Shown piece after piece: positions 43,940 through 51,918 of a DNA stretch of 64,000 bases. Origin of the DNA: Solirubrobacter ginsenosidimutans (GTDB lineage Bacteria; Actinomycetota; Thermoleophilia; Solirubrobacterales; Solirubrobacteraceae). The stretch's first letter is position 1; each line of letters opens with the position of its first letter. The position numbers were made by a program, and so were the translations under genes. Location of the stretch: positions 1-64,000 of the forward strand of contig NZ_JAPDOD010000030.1 in the NCBI RefSeq assembly GCF_027587205.1, read 5' to 3'. Below the pieces are notes generated by a model. It searched no databases. It had not been told where the DNA came from and was given only the letters and a program-made list of their open reading frames with translations.

Positions 43940-43957
43940 TCATACAACGTCGTATGA
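43940..43957. promoter_or_regulatory. TetR operator-like palindrome between TetR and cupin genes
   Basis: TCATAC-AACGTC-GTATGA: perfect 6-bp arms, with only one mismatched pair in the centre. It lies just downstream of the predicted cupin transcription start, where bound repressor would block initiation. A half-site GTATGACGA recurs at 43884, next to the TetR start. Confidence 0.6.
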
Positions 43958-43976
43958 CGAAAGGATCATCCTCCCC

Positions 43977-44399
43977 ATGTTCACCGCATCCACTCCCGAC
44001 CTCGCCCTGCTCGAGGTCCACCTCGACAGCGACCCGCGCGGACGCGTGTCTCCCGCCTTCCCCATCAACTGCTTCACCGGCGCCGAGCACACCGCGGTCG
44101 TCTACTTCGAAGTCCAGCCCGGCGACTACCTCCCCACCCACACCGACAGCGCCGAGGAGGTCCTCTACATCGTCGCCGGCGAAGGCGAAGCCCGTGTCGG
44201 CGGCGAGCGCGGCCGCGTGCGCGCCGGCGACCTCGCCGTCATCCCGGCGATGGTCCCCCATGGCATCGCCAACACCGGCGAGGAGCCCTTGAAGGTCGTC
44301 GGCTTCTTCTGCGAGAGCGAGATCTTCTCGACCTTCGCGGAGCCGCTGCAGCCGATCGGGCTGGCGACGCTCAAGCAGGGCGAGCCGGTGCCCGCCTGA
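43977..44399 (+). CDS. Cupin-domain protein (140 aa)
   Basis: A single conserved-barrel protein. Cupin motif 1 is seen as HTDSAEEVLYIVAGEGEARVGGE (the His and Glu metal ligands are present) and motif 2 as GDLAVIPAMVPHGIANTG (His present). The family binds metals and ranges from dioxygenases to sugar isomerases and regulators; this one cannot be narrowed down. Expression is probably controlled by the divergent TetR. Confidence 0.82.
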   Translation: MFTASTPDLALLEVHLDSDPRGRVSPAFPINCFTGAEHTAVVYFEVQPGDYLPTHTDSAEEVLYIVAGEGEARVGGERGRVRAGDLAVIPAMVPHGIANTGEEPLKVVGFFCESEIFSTFAEPLQPIGLATLKQGEPVPA

Positions 44400-44411
44400 C
44401 AACGCGGCCGG

Positions 44412-45224
44412 TCACGTCGTCTGGTTCCAGGTCACGCTGAAGCGTGACCCGGAGCCGGTCAGCGAGGACGTGGTCGCCTCGCCGCTGGTCAGCTCGCGCC
44501 GGCCCATGCCCCGCCCGCCGTGGAAACCGCCGCCGAAGCCGCCGTCGGAGGACACGAGATCGACCCGCTCAGACGTCCAGGCGGAGTCGCTGATCGTGCC
44601 GGTGTGGCCGTCGGTCGTGCTTGCGGTCGCGCTGGCGAAGGTGACCTTGCCGAAGTCGGCCAGCGGGACCACCTGGTAGTTGCCGTCGCCGGTCTGGACG
44701 GAGGGTGCCTCGGCGACCCACTCGGCGCTCGACGTGTCAGGGCTGGTCATGTGCAGCGTCTTGGTCACCGATTTGCCCGTCGTGGCGTTGGAGATCGAGA
44801 CGACGACCGTCGTGCCGTTCACCGCGACCTTCGCGGTCATGCGATCGCCGGGGTGAACGCTGAGCTTGAGCGTCACCGGCGCCTTGGGCACGAGCTCGTA
44901 CCAGGCGCTGTAGGTCGCGTGGCCGTTGACGTCGTCGGACTCGGTGCCGACCTGCTCGAGGGCGCCGGCACTCTCGTCGGCGCCGCCGAGGCCGACCCAG
45001 GTCGCCTCGTAGCCCTCAGTGTCGCTCTTGGCCCGCGGCACGACCCAGGTGCCCGAGACGCTCGAGAACGTGTTCCCACTCGCCACGTAGCCGGCCCAGT
45101 TGCTGCTGGTCGCCGCCTCGGCGGCGTTCACCGTCTGCGCCTTGGCCGCGGCCGGCACGGCGAGCATTGCCGTCACCGCGACCAATGCCGCCAGGCGGCG
45201 GGGAATCATTCGCAATCTGGTCAT
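44412..45224 (-). CDS. Secreted G1-family glutamic endopeptidase (eqolisin-like)
   Basis: 270 aa from ATG 45222-45224, with a signal peptide (about 1-30, AVPAAAKAQ). The mature part has the G1 pattern: SSNWAGYV at 40-47, TWVGLGG at 75-81, LEQVG with the catalytic Gln91, YSAWYE, and SSAEWVAEAPS with the catalytic Glu168. These match the Gln/Glu dyad of scytalidoglutamic peptidase. A Gly-rich C-terminal stretch (GGFGGGFHGGRGMGRRE) is extra. Such enzymes are acid endopeptidases outside the cell. It lies downstream of an M6 protease, separated from it by a hairpin terminator. Confidence 0.85.
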   Translation of the reverse strand: MTRLRMIPRRLAALVAVTAMLAVPAAAKAQTVNAAEAATSSNWAGYVASGNTFSSVSGTWVVPRAKSDTEGYEATWVGLGGADESAGALEQVGTESDDVNGHATYSAWYELVPKAPVTLKLSVHPGDRMTAKVAVNGTTVVVSISNATTGKSVTKTLHMTSPDTSSAEWVAEAPSVQTGDGNYQVVPLADFGKVTFASATASTTDGHTGTISDSAWTSERVDLVSSDGGFGGGFHGGRGMGRRELTSGEATTSSLTGSGSRFSVTWNQTT

Positions 45225-45304
45225 GACTCCACGATCGGCCCGCGGGCCGTGCGTTGTCTCAGAAGTCCCTGGGAACCTGCTGAGCACGCGCGCACGACCC
45301 CACG

Positions 45305-45334
45305 TGCTCCGGACCGCCGTCGCGGCCCGGAGCA
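45305..45334 (-). terminator. Hairpin terminator after the M6 protease gene
   Basis: TGCTCCGG (45305) pairs with CCGGAGCA (45327). An inner CCGC/GCGG stem lies across one mismatch, and the loop is four bases. It begins 11 nt past the M6 stop codon. No U-tract follows, as is common in high-GC actinobacteria. Confidence 0.55.
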
Positions 45335-45344
45335 GCGGTGGCGA

Positions 45345-47816
45345 CTACGGCGTCGTCGTGCTCAGCGTGAACGTCACGGTCGTCGAGTAGGTGCCGGTTC
45401 GCAGCGCTTCGGTGGCGCCGATCGCCTGCGAGAACGTCAGCTGCACGATGTCGTTGGACACCGGGCCGGTCCACGTCGCCGGAGCCGCCGTGACCTGCAG
45501 CGGTTGGCCGAGCGAGAACGCGCCGTTGGCCAGCCGTCCCGCGGGTGCGGCGGTGAGCGTCGCGTCACCCGCGGTCGACGTCACCGTCGCCGTCGATGAC
45601 GTGCTGTAGACCTTCGCCACGCCGGGCGTGAACGCGCCCAGGCTGACCGGTCCGCTCAACGCCAGCGACAGCGTCGCCGGCACCGTTCCGCCCACGTCTG
45701 CGAGCTGGGAGACCACCGGGGTCGCCGCCGCCGCGCCGAAGGAGAAGAACGGCTTCGTGGCGACGGTCAGGCCCTGTGCGGAGGCCGCCGTCGGGAACGT
45801 GCCGGGCGCCAGCGTGAGCTCGGCGCCGCCCGGCGAGACCGTGATGCCGGTGATCGCCGAGGCGGGCACCACACTGCCGTCACCGCGCATCAGCGTCACG
45901 TCCCCCGCGGTCAGGCGGGAGCCCTCGCGCACGTAGACGTAGTGCCCGTTGTTGATGCTGTTGGAGTCCGTGATGCGGTCCTGCAGTTCGGCGCTGGACT
46001 TGAAGCTCAGCGTCGTCGGGCTCGTCAGCTTCGCGTCGCTGAGAGCGACCGGGACGTTCAGCGACGAGGCGCCCGCCTTGGTGACCGTGATCGTCGCGGT
46101 GTCATCGGCGGTGTAGGGGCTGTTGGCCGGGTTGGAGGCGAGGTAGTCGCCGATCGCCCCGAAGTCGATCCGCACGCCGGTCGCCGGGTCCTCGAAGGTG
46201 TCCCCCGGACCCCACAGCGCGCCCTGCGTGTCGAGGCCGGTGAGCGAGGTGTTGATCGGGCGCCAGACGCCGGTCTTGTTGAGCGGGCCGCCGACCGCCG
46301 GGTCGTTGTAGTACTGCTTGGAGATCACCTGCAGGTCGGCGTTGCGCTCGAACTGCTCCCACTGAGAGGCGTCGATGCGGTACAGGAGCACGCCCTGGTA
46401 CTTGGCGCGGTTGTCGAGCCCGTCGACGCCGAGCTTGGTCCGGAACTCCGCCACGTAGGCGGTCGAGACCCCGGTGCGGATGACGACGATCTTGCTGCCG
46501 CCGGGCGTCTCCAGCGGCGTGATCGCGTGCGTCGAGGACCCGGGCTGGGAGACCACGTCGACCTGGTCGTCACGCAGCCAGCGCAGCTTGTACTTCTCAT
46601 AGCCCGAGTAGTCGTTGGCGTGGCCGCCGATGTTGCCCATGATGTTCCAGCCGCCGACCCAGAAGAACTGGTTGACGCGAGTGCCGCCGATGGTCGTGTA
46701 GTACGAGTAGAGGTCCGGCAGGCCGACCGTGTGGCCGAACTCGTGATTGATCCAGCGGTATCCCCACGAGAACATGTCGTTGCCGGCGGTGATGACGGTG
46801 CTCACATAGTGCGTCTTGCCGTCATGGTCGACGTAGGCGACCTGGTTGGTGTTGGTCTGCTCGCCGTCGGTCGGGTCACGGTTGATGTTGCCCGGACCGT
46901 TGGCGAGGCCGGAGGTGCCGCGCGCGGGCATGATCAGCACTTCGTCGTAGTCGTCGGCCTTGATCCCGAACTGGTCGTAGGCCTTCTGGAACGCCTCGCG
47001 CGAGTAGGCGAACATGTTGTGCGTCTGCGCGTCCCACGTGTAGAGGTTCGCGTTCTTGTCCATCGTGATCCAGCCGAGGTTCCCGCTCGCCTGGGGCGAG
47101 TCGAACTGCACGTTCAGCTGCCCGTAGGACGCCGTGTTCCAGAACGCCGACGCGGGCGCCAAGAAGTCCATGTAGGGCTGCATCGTCTGCCAGCCGGCGG
47201 GCGAGCTCGTCGCCAGCCGGTTGGGGAACTGCACGAACAGCACGAGCATCTTCAGGTCGCGGTGCGCGGGCGTCGTGACCGCGCCGTTGTTCCAGACGAC
47301 GGGAGCGCCCGCGTCATCGGTGTTGGGCGTGAGGTCCTTGAACCGGTAGAGGCCGTCCTGCCCGGTCACCGGGTCATGGAAGGACGGGTCGGTGAGGCTC
47401 GTGCTCCAGCCGTTGTCGGTCCACTGGCTGGAACCGAGGATGTGGGCGTTGGCGGCGGGCTCCCCCGCCCGCGCGACGCTGACCGGCGCCTCCGCCGTGT
47501 GACCCGCGAACGCCGACGTGGCGATCGTCGTCCCCTGCGACGTGGTGCGCGCGAACTGGTCGGCCTTCAGGCGCACCACGAGCCGGTTGCCGGTCGTGCT
47601 CGCGATCGTGATCGCCGCCGCCGGCACCGTCGCGCCGCCCGGCTTGGTGATCGTCACGTTCTCGGGCGCGATCCCCGCCAGATCCGCGCCGCTGTTGACG
47701 TCGATCTCCGTGAGACCGTTGAACTGCGCCCCGCTGAGCGTGTCGGCGTGCGCTGCGGCCGGAGCGAGCAGCACTACCGCCGCGCCGGCGAGCAGCGTCG
47801 TCCGTCGGAACCTCAT
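45345..47816 (-). CDS. Secreted M6-family (immune inhibitor A-like) metalloprotease (823 aa)
   Basis: A signal peptide (1-24, APAAAHADT) is followed by a propeptide-like beta region. The catalytic domain has HEFGHTVGLPD near residues 357-367, the zinc site HExxHxxGxxD of M6 proteases, and the downstream GWNIMGNIGGH Met-turn. The C-terminal 300 residues are Thr/Ser-rich beta repeats, probably for attachment or substrate binding. Close relatives degrade extracellular proteins. It lies upstream of the G1 peptidase gene on the same strand, with a hairpin between them. Confidence 0.87.
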   Translation of the reverse strand: MRFRRTTLLAGAAVVLLAPAAAHADTLSGAQFNGLTEIDVNSGADLAGIAPENVTITKPGGATVPAAAITIASTTGNRLVVRLKADQFARTTSQGTTIATSAFAGHTAEAPVSVARAGEPAANAHILGSSQWTDNGWSTSLTDPSFHDPVTGQDGLYRFKDLTPNTDDAGAPVVWNNGAVTTPAHRDLKMLVLFVQFPNRLATSSPAGWQTMQPYMDFLAPASAFWNTASYGQLNVQFDSPQASGNLGWITMDKNANLYTWDAQTHNMFAYSREAFQKAYDQFGIKADDYDEVLIMPARGTSGLANGPGNINRDPTDGEQTNTNQVAYVDHDGKTHYVSTVITAGNDMFSWGYRWINHEFGHTVGLPDLYSYYTTIGGTRVNQFFWVGGWNIMGNIGGHANDYSGYEKYKLRWLRDDQVDVVSQPGSSTHAITPLETPGGSKIVVIRTGVSTAYVAEFRTKLGVDGLDNRAKYQGVLLYRIDASQWEQFERNADLQVISKQYYNDPAVGGPLNKTGVWRPINTSLTGLDTQGALWGPGDTFEDPATGVRIDFGAIGDYLASNPANSPYTADDTATITVTKAGASSLNVPVALSDAKLTSPTTLSFKSSAELQDRITDSNSINNGHYVYVREGSRLTAGDVTLMRGDGSVVPASAITGITVSPGGAELTLAPGTFPTAASAQGLTVATKPFFSFGAAAATPVVSQLADVGGTVPATLSLALSGPVSLGAFTPGVAKVYSTSSTATVTSTAGDATLTAAPAGRLANGAFSLGQPLQVTAAPATWTGPVSNDIVQLTFSQAIGATEALRTGTYSTTVTFTLSTTTP

Positions 47817-47942
47817 CCGCGATGCTCTCCTTCTTCGTAGACCCTGCGGCCGAAGCTACGCCCGCGGATCCAGATGAGCATCATGCGATTGTCGGACGAT
47901 TGCGCGCCTCGCATACGACGCTTCTTCGTCGCTTGTGCCGGG

Positions 47943-47965
47943 CCGTGTTGACGTGATAAACACGG
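47943..47965. promoter_or_regulatory. Inverted repeat just upstream of the cargo-like protein gene
   Basis: CCGTGTT - 9 nt - AACACGG, perfect 7-bp arms, ending 6 nt before the ATG at 47972. No ribosome site separates them, so the repeat may occlude or replace the normal initiation region. The rest of 47817-47942 shows nothing clear. Confidence 0.4.
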
Positions 47966-47971
47966 GTTGTC

Positions 47972-49030
47972 ATGGTCGAACGGACGCGGCGACGCCGCCC
48001 CGAGGAGCAGCGCGACGAGGAACAGCCGCGCTCACAGACGACGCCGGCCGCGAACGTCCTCGCGTTGCAATCGGCGGCCGGGAACCGCGCTGTCATCCAG
48101 CGCCTGATGTACAGCGGCGCGCACAACCAGCTGGCGGTCCCGGACACGTTCGGCGGGCTCAGCGCGAAATGGAACGACGCGCTCGGCTACGTCGACGAGA
48201 CGAGCGAGTCCAAGACCGTCCGCGACCTGTGGGACGGCGGCAGCCAGAAGTTCCGCAAGGCGCTGAAGATCGGCCTCGGCGTCGACGAGCTGCACAGCCT
48301 GCGCACGGTCCCCGTGACGGATCTGCGTGCGGAGGCCGCGACCTACTCGGATAACCCGGACGACGCGGGCATCACGAAGGCGCTCTCGGATTCCGCGGCG
48401 GCGCACGACCGCCTGTTCAAACCACCGCTCGCGGACCCGCTGGACACGCGGACGAAGGTCGCGAAGGCGATCAGCTACCTGCCGCAGTTCAAGGATCTCC
48501 TGCCGGGCGCGCCGGATCTCCCCCGCGCCGGCGAGTCCGTGATGGACGAGATCCCGGGGACCGAGGACGAACGCGGCGTGCGCAAGCTCTACTGGACGCG
48601 CACCTGCGTGCTGATCGCGCTCTACAAGAACGAGGGCATCGACTTCACCCGCGGCATCATCGGCGGCGACGAGGAGGTCGAGGACGAGGTCCACACCGTC
48701 GTCCAGAAGCTCCACGACAAGTACATCGGCGCCGGCATCGAGTACGACGACACGGCGACGCGCCTGACGGTGATGAACGAGTGGGGCTACAAGATGATCT
48801 TCAGCGGCAATACGCCGTGGAACAAGCTGAGCCACTCCGCGAACTTCGTCCCCGGCAAGCGCTACATCGTCGACATCGAGGGTCACACGGTGAAGATGCG
48901 CGTCAAGAAGGCCGTGCCCCCCAAGGTGGACCTCGAGCCGGTGGACGAGTACTTCGAGTGCGACTCCGACAAGCAGAACTACAACACGAGTGAGTTCCTC
49001 AAGAAGGTGCTCGCCGTGTGGCAGAAGTAG
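47972..49030 (+). CDS. Putative injection-system (eCIS-like) cargo/effector of unknown activity (352 aa)
   Basis: A disordered, charged N-terminus (TRRRRPEEQRDEEQPRSQ) is followed by NVLALQSAAGNRAVIQRLM at about 28-46. This matches the LQ(R/S)xAGNxAVxxLL motif that I associate with DUF4157 and other proteins loaded into extracellular contractile injection systems of actinobacteria. The remaining 300 residues match nothing I know. Conserved-looking features are Cys212 in YWTRTCVLIALYK, His305 in IVDIEGHTVKM and Asp325 in LEPVDEYFE, a Cys-His-Asp order that would suit a papain-like fold. Lys-rich codons (AAG) are more frequent than in its neighbours. No injection-system genes are in the window. 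Confidence 0.6.
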   Translation: MVERTRRRRPEEQRDEEQPRSQTTPAANVLALQSAAGNRAVIQRLMYSGAHNQLAVPDTFGGLSAKWNDALGYVDETSESKTVRDLWDGGSQKFRKALKIGLGVDELHSLRTVPVTDLRAEAATYSDNPDDAGITKALSDSAAAHDRLFKPPLADPLDTRTKVAKAISYLPQFKDLLPGAPDLPRAGESVMDEIPGTEDERGVRKLYWTRTCVLIALYKNEGIDFTRGIIGGDEEVEDEVHTVVQKLHDKYIGAGIEYDDTATRLTVMNEWGYKMIFSGNTPWNKLSHSANFVPGKRYIVDIEGHTVKMRVKKAVPPKVDLEPVDEYFECDSDKQNYNTSEFLKKVLAVWQK

Positions 49031-49043
49031 CCGCGCCACAACG

Positions 49044-49074
49044 ACGAACGCCCCGGCGTGGCCGGGGCGTTCGT
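49044..49074. terminator. Strong hairpin terminator between convergent genes
   Basis: ACGAACGCCCCGGC (49044-49057) pairs perfectly with GCCGGGGCGTTCGT (49061-49074) around loop GTG. The 14-bp stem starts 14 nt after the stop of the cargo-like gene and faces the end of the M4 protease gene at 49098, so it may serve both. Confidence 0.75.
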
Positions 49075-49097
49075 GTGGCTTCCTTGCCGGGGTCAGG

Positions 49098-51335
49098 TCA
49101 GCTCACGTTGAGCGCGGTGTCGTCGACGACGAAGGACGTCTGCAGCGAGGCGTCCTCGGTGCCGGAGAACTTCAGCACCACCGTCTGCCCGGCGAAGCCG
49201 GAGACGTTGAACGTCTTCAGGGCGTAGCCGCTGGCCTTGTTGAGGTTGGAGTAGGTCGCGAGGGTCGTGGCGCCGAGCGTCACCGTGAGCTTGTCGAAGG
49301 CGACGGTCGTGGTCGTCTCGGCGGAGTCGATGTGCAGCCAGAACGAGAGGCTGTAGTTGGCGCAGCCGGCCGGGATCGTGACCGTCTGCTGGAGCGTGTC
49401 GGTGTGGGTGGTCCCGTAGCCGTTCATCCAGGCGTACTTGGTGCCGGTGTGCGCGGCCTGGCCGGAGGTGTTGCCGAGGACGCCCGCCGTGGCGGTCCAC
49501 GGCGCGTTCGCGGTCTCGAAGCCCGGGTTGCCGAGCTTGTTGCCCGGGCTGGCGCAGGCCGACTTCGGGGCGATCGTCCAGGTGAAGGTGGCGCTGTTGG
49601 AGGTGCCGTTCGACGTCGCGGTCACGGTCGTCGTGTAGGTCGCGGCGGTCGTCGGCGTGCCGGAGATGACGCCGGTGGAGGCGTTGAGCGCGAGGCCCGC
49701 CGGCAGGCCCGTGGCCGTCCAGCTGTAGGTGCCGTTGCCGCCGGTGGCGGCCAGCTGCAGCGACAGCGGCGTCGCGACGTTGCCGGTCTGGTTACCCGGG
49801 TTGGTGGCGGTGGTGGCGCCGGCGATCGTGCAGGTCGGGTCCAGCGCCTGAGCGGGGACGCTGATCGCGTCCCAGGCCGCCTTGATGGTGTTGAAGGCGG
49901 TGCAGTTGGCCGGGAAGAGGTTCTTGGCGGCGGTGAGCGTGGCGGTGCGGTACTTCAGGTACGTCATGCCGGTCGTCTTGGACAGCATCGCGTTGTAGAA
50001 GATCTTGCCGGCGTTCTGGATGCCGAGGCCGGTGATCGTGGTGCCGTTGCAGGTCGGGCTGGCGGGCTTGCCGGCCGGGTTGGTGCCCTCGGCGAGCAGG
50101 TAGAACCAGTGGTTGAGCGGGCCGGCCGCGGCGTGCGTCTCGGTGTTCGGGATCGAGGCCGAGTAGCAGTTCGGATCGCCGACGAGCGACGGCTGGTACA
50201 TGTACCGGATCGGGCCGCTGCCGACGAGGTTGATCTTCTCGCCGACCGTGTAGTCCGGCGCGTCGTAGGCCGCGGACTCGTTGGCGTAGGCCTCGCTCAG
50301 CGCGCCGAAGATGTCACCGGTCGCCTCGGAGACGCCGTTGGTGGACTGGCCGCCGGGGGTGTTGGAGTCGATCGCGTGGCCGAACTCGTGCCCGACGACG
50401 TCCAGCGAGGAGATCCACTGGCCGGCCGTGTTGTGGCCGATCGTGACGCTCGTCCCGTCCCAGAACGCGTTGGTGTCGTTGAGGCCGACGTAGAGCGGGA
50501 AGCCGCTGCCGGAGCCGTTGATGCCGGACCGGCCGTACCAGTTCTTGAGCATGTCCCACTCGCGCTGGACGCTGAACAGCGCGTCGGCGCAGCCGGTCTC
50601 GATGTTCGTGCCGTTGCCGTCGCCCCAGTTGTCGTCGGTGCCGGTCAGGACGCCCTTGCCGGTGTAGTTGCGGCAGGAGATGCCCGGACGCGTGCCGTCG
50701 GTCATGTTGAACGACGCGCCGGAGCCGCTGGTGTTGATCGCAAGCGGGTTCGGGCCGTTGATCCAGCCCGTGCCGTTGCCGTCCACGACCTCGTCCTGCG
50801 TGGACAGCACCGCGCCGGTGGTGGCGTCGGTGACCACGTGCAGCCGGCTCGGGATGGCGCCGCGGTGACCGGTGACGACGGTCTCGTACGCGAGCCTCGG
50901 GGTGTCCTCGGTGGCATCGACGACGAGGTCGGTGCTCTCGACGCCGTCGACGGTGCCGGCGAGCTTGGACGTCGCGGTCTGCGCCGCCTGCGCCTCGGAG
51001 ATGCTGGGCGTCGTCGAGACGTTGATGGTCTCGTCCTGGGCGACGGCGGTCGACGCGACCTGGCCGTCGGCCTTCGTGACGACCACGAAGTCGCCGCCGA
51101 GGACCGGCAGGCCCTTGTAGCTGCGTTCGTACGGCACGTACTGCAGACCATCTTTGCTCGAGATGACCTGCTGCTGGTGGAAGGTGTCCGACGAGCTCGC
51201 GTGAAGCTTCGAGGGACGGGTCTTCACATAGTCGGCGGCCTTATCGGCCGCCGGGGAGTTCGCCGCCTGCGCGGTCGTAGCGGTCAGACCCATCAACGTC
51301 AGTGCAGCTGCGGCGATCGAGTACCTGCGGTGCAT
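49098..51335 (-). CDS. Secreted M4-family (thermolysin-like) metalloprotease (745 aa)
   Basis: Start ATG 51333-51335 after AAGGAG, giving a clear signal peptide (1-24, TATTAQAAN). An FTP/PepSY propeptide (about 30-190) precedes the M4 catalytic domain with VGHEFGHAID near 313, the third zinc ligand region GVSEATGDIFG, and the catalytic HAAAGPLNHWFY. After about residue 500 come a putative-Ig (He_PIG) domain (LPAGLALNASTGVISGTP) and a C-terminal carbohydrate-binding-like beta domain. The propeptide shows it is made as a zymogen. This is the third exported peptidase class within 7 kb. Confidence 0.9.
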   Translation of the reverse strand: MHRRYSIAAAALTLMGLTATTAQAANSPAADKAADYVKTRPSKLHASSSDTFHQQQVISSKDGLQYVPYERSYKGLPVLGGDFVVVTKADGQVASTAVAQDETINVSTTPSISEAQAAQTATSKLAGTVDGVESTDLVVDATEDTPRLAYETVVTGHRGAIPSRLHVVTDATTGAVLSTQDEVVDGNGTGWINGPNPLAINTSGSGASFNMTDGTRPGISCRNYTGKGVLTGTDDNWGDGNGTNIETGCADALFSVQREWDMLKNWYGRSGINGSGSGFPLYVGLNDTNAFWDGTSVTIGHNTAGQWISSLDVVGHEFGHAIDSNTPGGQSTNGVSEATGDIFGALSEAYANESAAYDAPDYTVGEKINLVGSGPIRYMYQPSLVGDPNCYSASIPNTETHAAAGPLNHWFYLLAEGTNPAGKPASPTCNGTTITGLGIQNAGKIFYNAMLSKTTGMTYLKYRTATLTAAKNLFPANCTAFNTIKAAWDAISVPAQALDPTCTIAGATTATNPGNQTGNVATPLSLQLAATGGNGTYSWTATGLPAGLALNASTGVISGTPTTAATYTTTVTATSNGTSNSATFTWTIAPKSACASPGNKLGNPGFETANAPWTATAGVLGNTSGQAAHTGTKYAWMNGYGTTHTDTLQQTVTIPAGCANYSLSFWLHIDSAETTTTVAFDKLTVTLGATTLATYSNLNKASGYALKTFNVSGFAGQTVVLKFSGTEDASLQTSFVVDDTALNVS

Positions 51336-51426
51336 TCGTTGCGTGCTCCTTGCGAGCGATCGTGCGAAGGACGACATGAACAGGACGCATCCTTCTCAGA
51401 CGCGCTGACGCTTCGCAGACGTTCCG

Positions 51427-51443
51427 CTGACGGGTTCCGTCAG
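51427..51443. promoter_or_regulatory. Perfect inverted repeat between the M4 protease and thioesterase genes
   Basis: CTGACGG-GTT-CCGTCAG with 7-bp arms, 34 nt upstream of the thioesterase start and 92 nt upstream of the M4 start. Adjacent sequence (51399-51431) also repeats CAGACG and CTGACG twice each. It is likely a regulator site in this divergent promoter region. Confidence 0.45.
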
Positions 51444-51476
51444 GCACCGGTGCTGGTTCGCCACACTTCACCGGCA

Positions 51477-51893
51477 GTGAGCGCGCTCGACGCCTACCCG
51501 CACCGCCGCGTCCTCGGCACCCGCTGGGCCGACAACGACATCTACGGCCACGTCAACAATGTCGAGTACTACGCGCTGTTCGACACCCTGATCAACGCCT
51601 ACCTGATCAAGGAAGGCGGGCTCGACATCCATGCCGGCGACGTGATCGGCGTGTGTGCCGCCTCGCAGTGCGACTACCACGCCGCGATCGCCTTTCCGGA
51701 GGACGTCACCGGCGGCCTGCGGGTGGCGAAGCTCGGCCGCTCCAGCGTCACCTACGAGATCGGATTGGCCACGGACTCCGGCCTCGCGGCGACCGGGTCG
51801 TTCACGCACGTCTTCGTCGACCGCGCGACGCGCCGGCCGGCGCCGATCGAAGGCCGGCTGCGCGACGCCTTGCAGCGCCTGGTGCGCGACTAG
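51477..51893 (+). CDS. Hotdog-fold acyl-CoA thioesterase (YbgC/FcbC-like)
   Basis: 138 aa from GTG 51477; GTG 51450 is an alternative. The active-site block RWADNDIYGHVNNVEYYALFDTLINAYL contains the catalytic Asp and the GHVNN motif of 4-hydroxybenzoyl-CoA/acyl-CoA thioesterases. A second block is GLRVAKLGRSSVTYEIGLATDSG. It hydrolyses an acyl-CoA thioester; the acyl chain is unknown. It is convergent with hemW, 25 bp apart. Confidence 0.85.
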   Translation: MSALDAYPHRRVLGTRWADNDIYGHVNNVEYYALFDTLINAYLIKEGGLDIHAGDVIGVCAASQCDYHAAIAFPEDVTGGLRVAKLGRSSVTYEIGLATDSGLAATGSFTHVFVDRATRRPAPIEGRLRDALQRLVRD

Positions 51894-51918
51894 ACCGCGC
51901 CCCGCGGCGAGGCGGGTC

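Noticed and set aside
47972..49030. Calling the cargo-like protein a papain-like protease
   Set aside because: The Cys-His-Asp order is suggestive only. No family profile could be run and spacing alone is weak evidence, so only a putative effector is called.
48990..51476. A long plus-strand frame joined to the thioesterase
   Set aside because: Only the last 138 codons show a protein family. The upstream part is antisense to the M4 protease.
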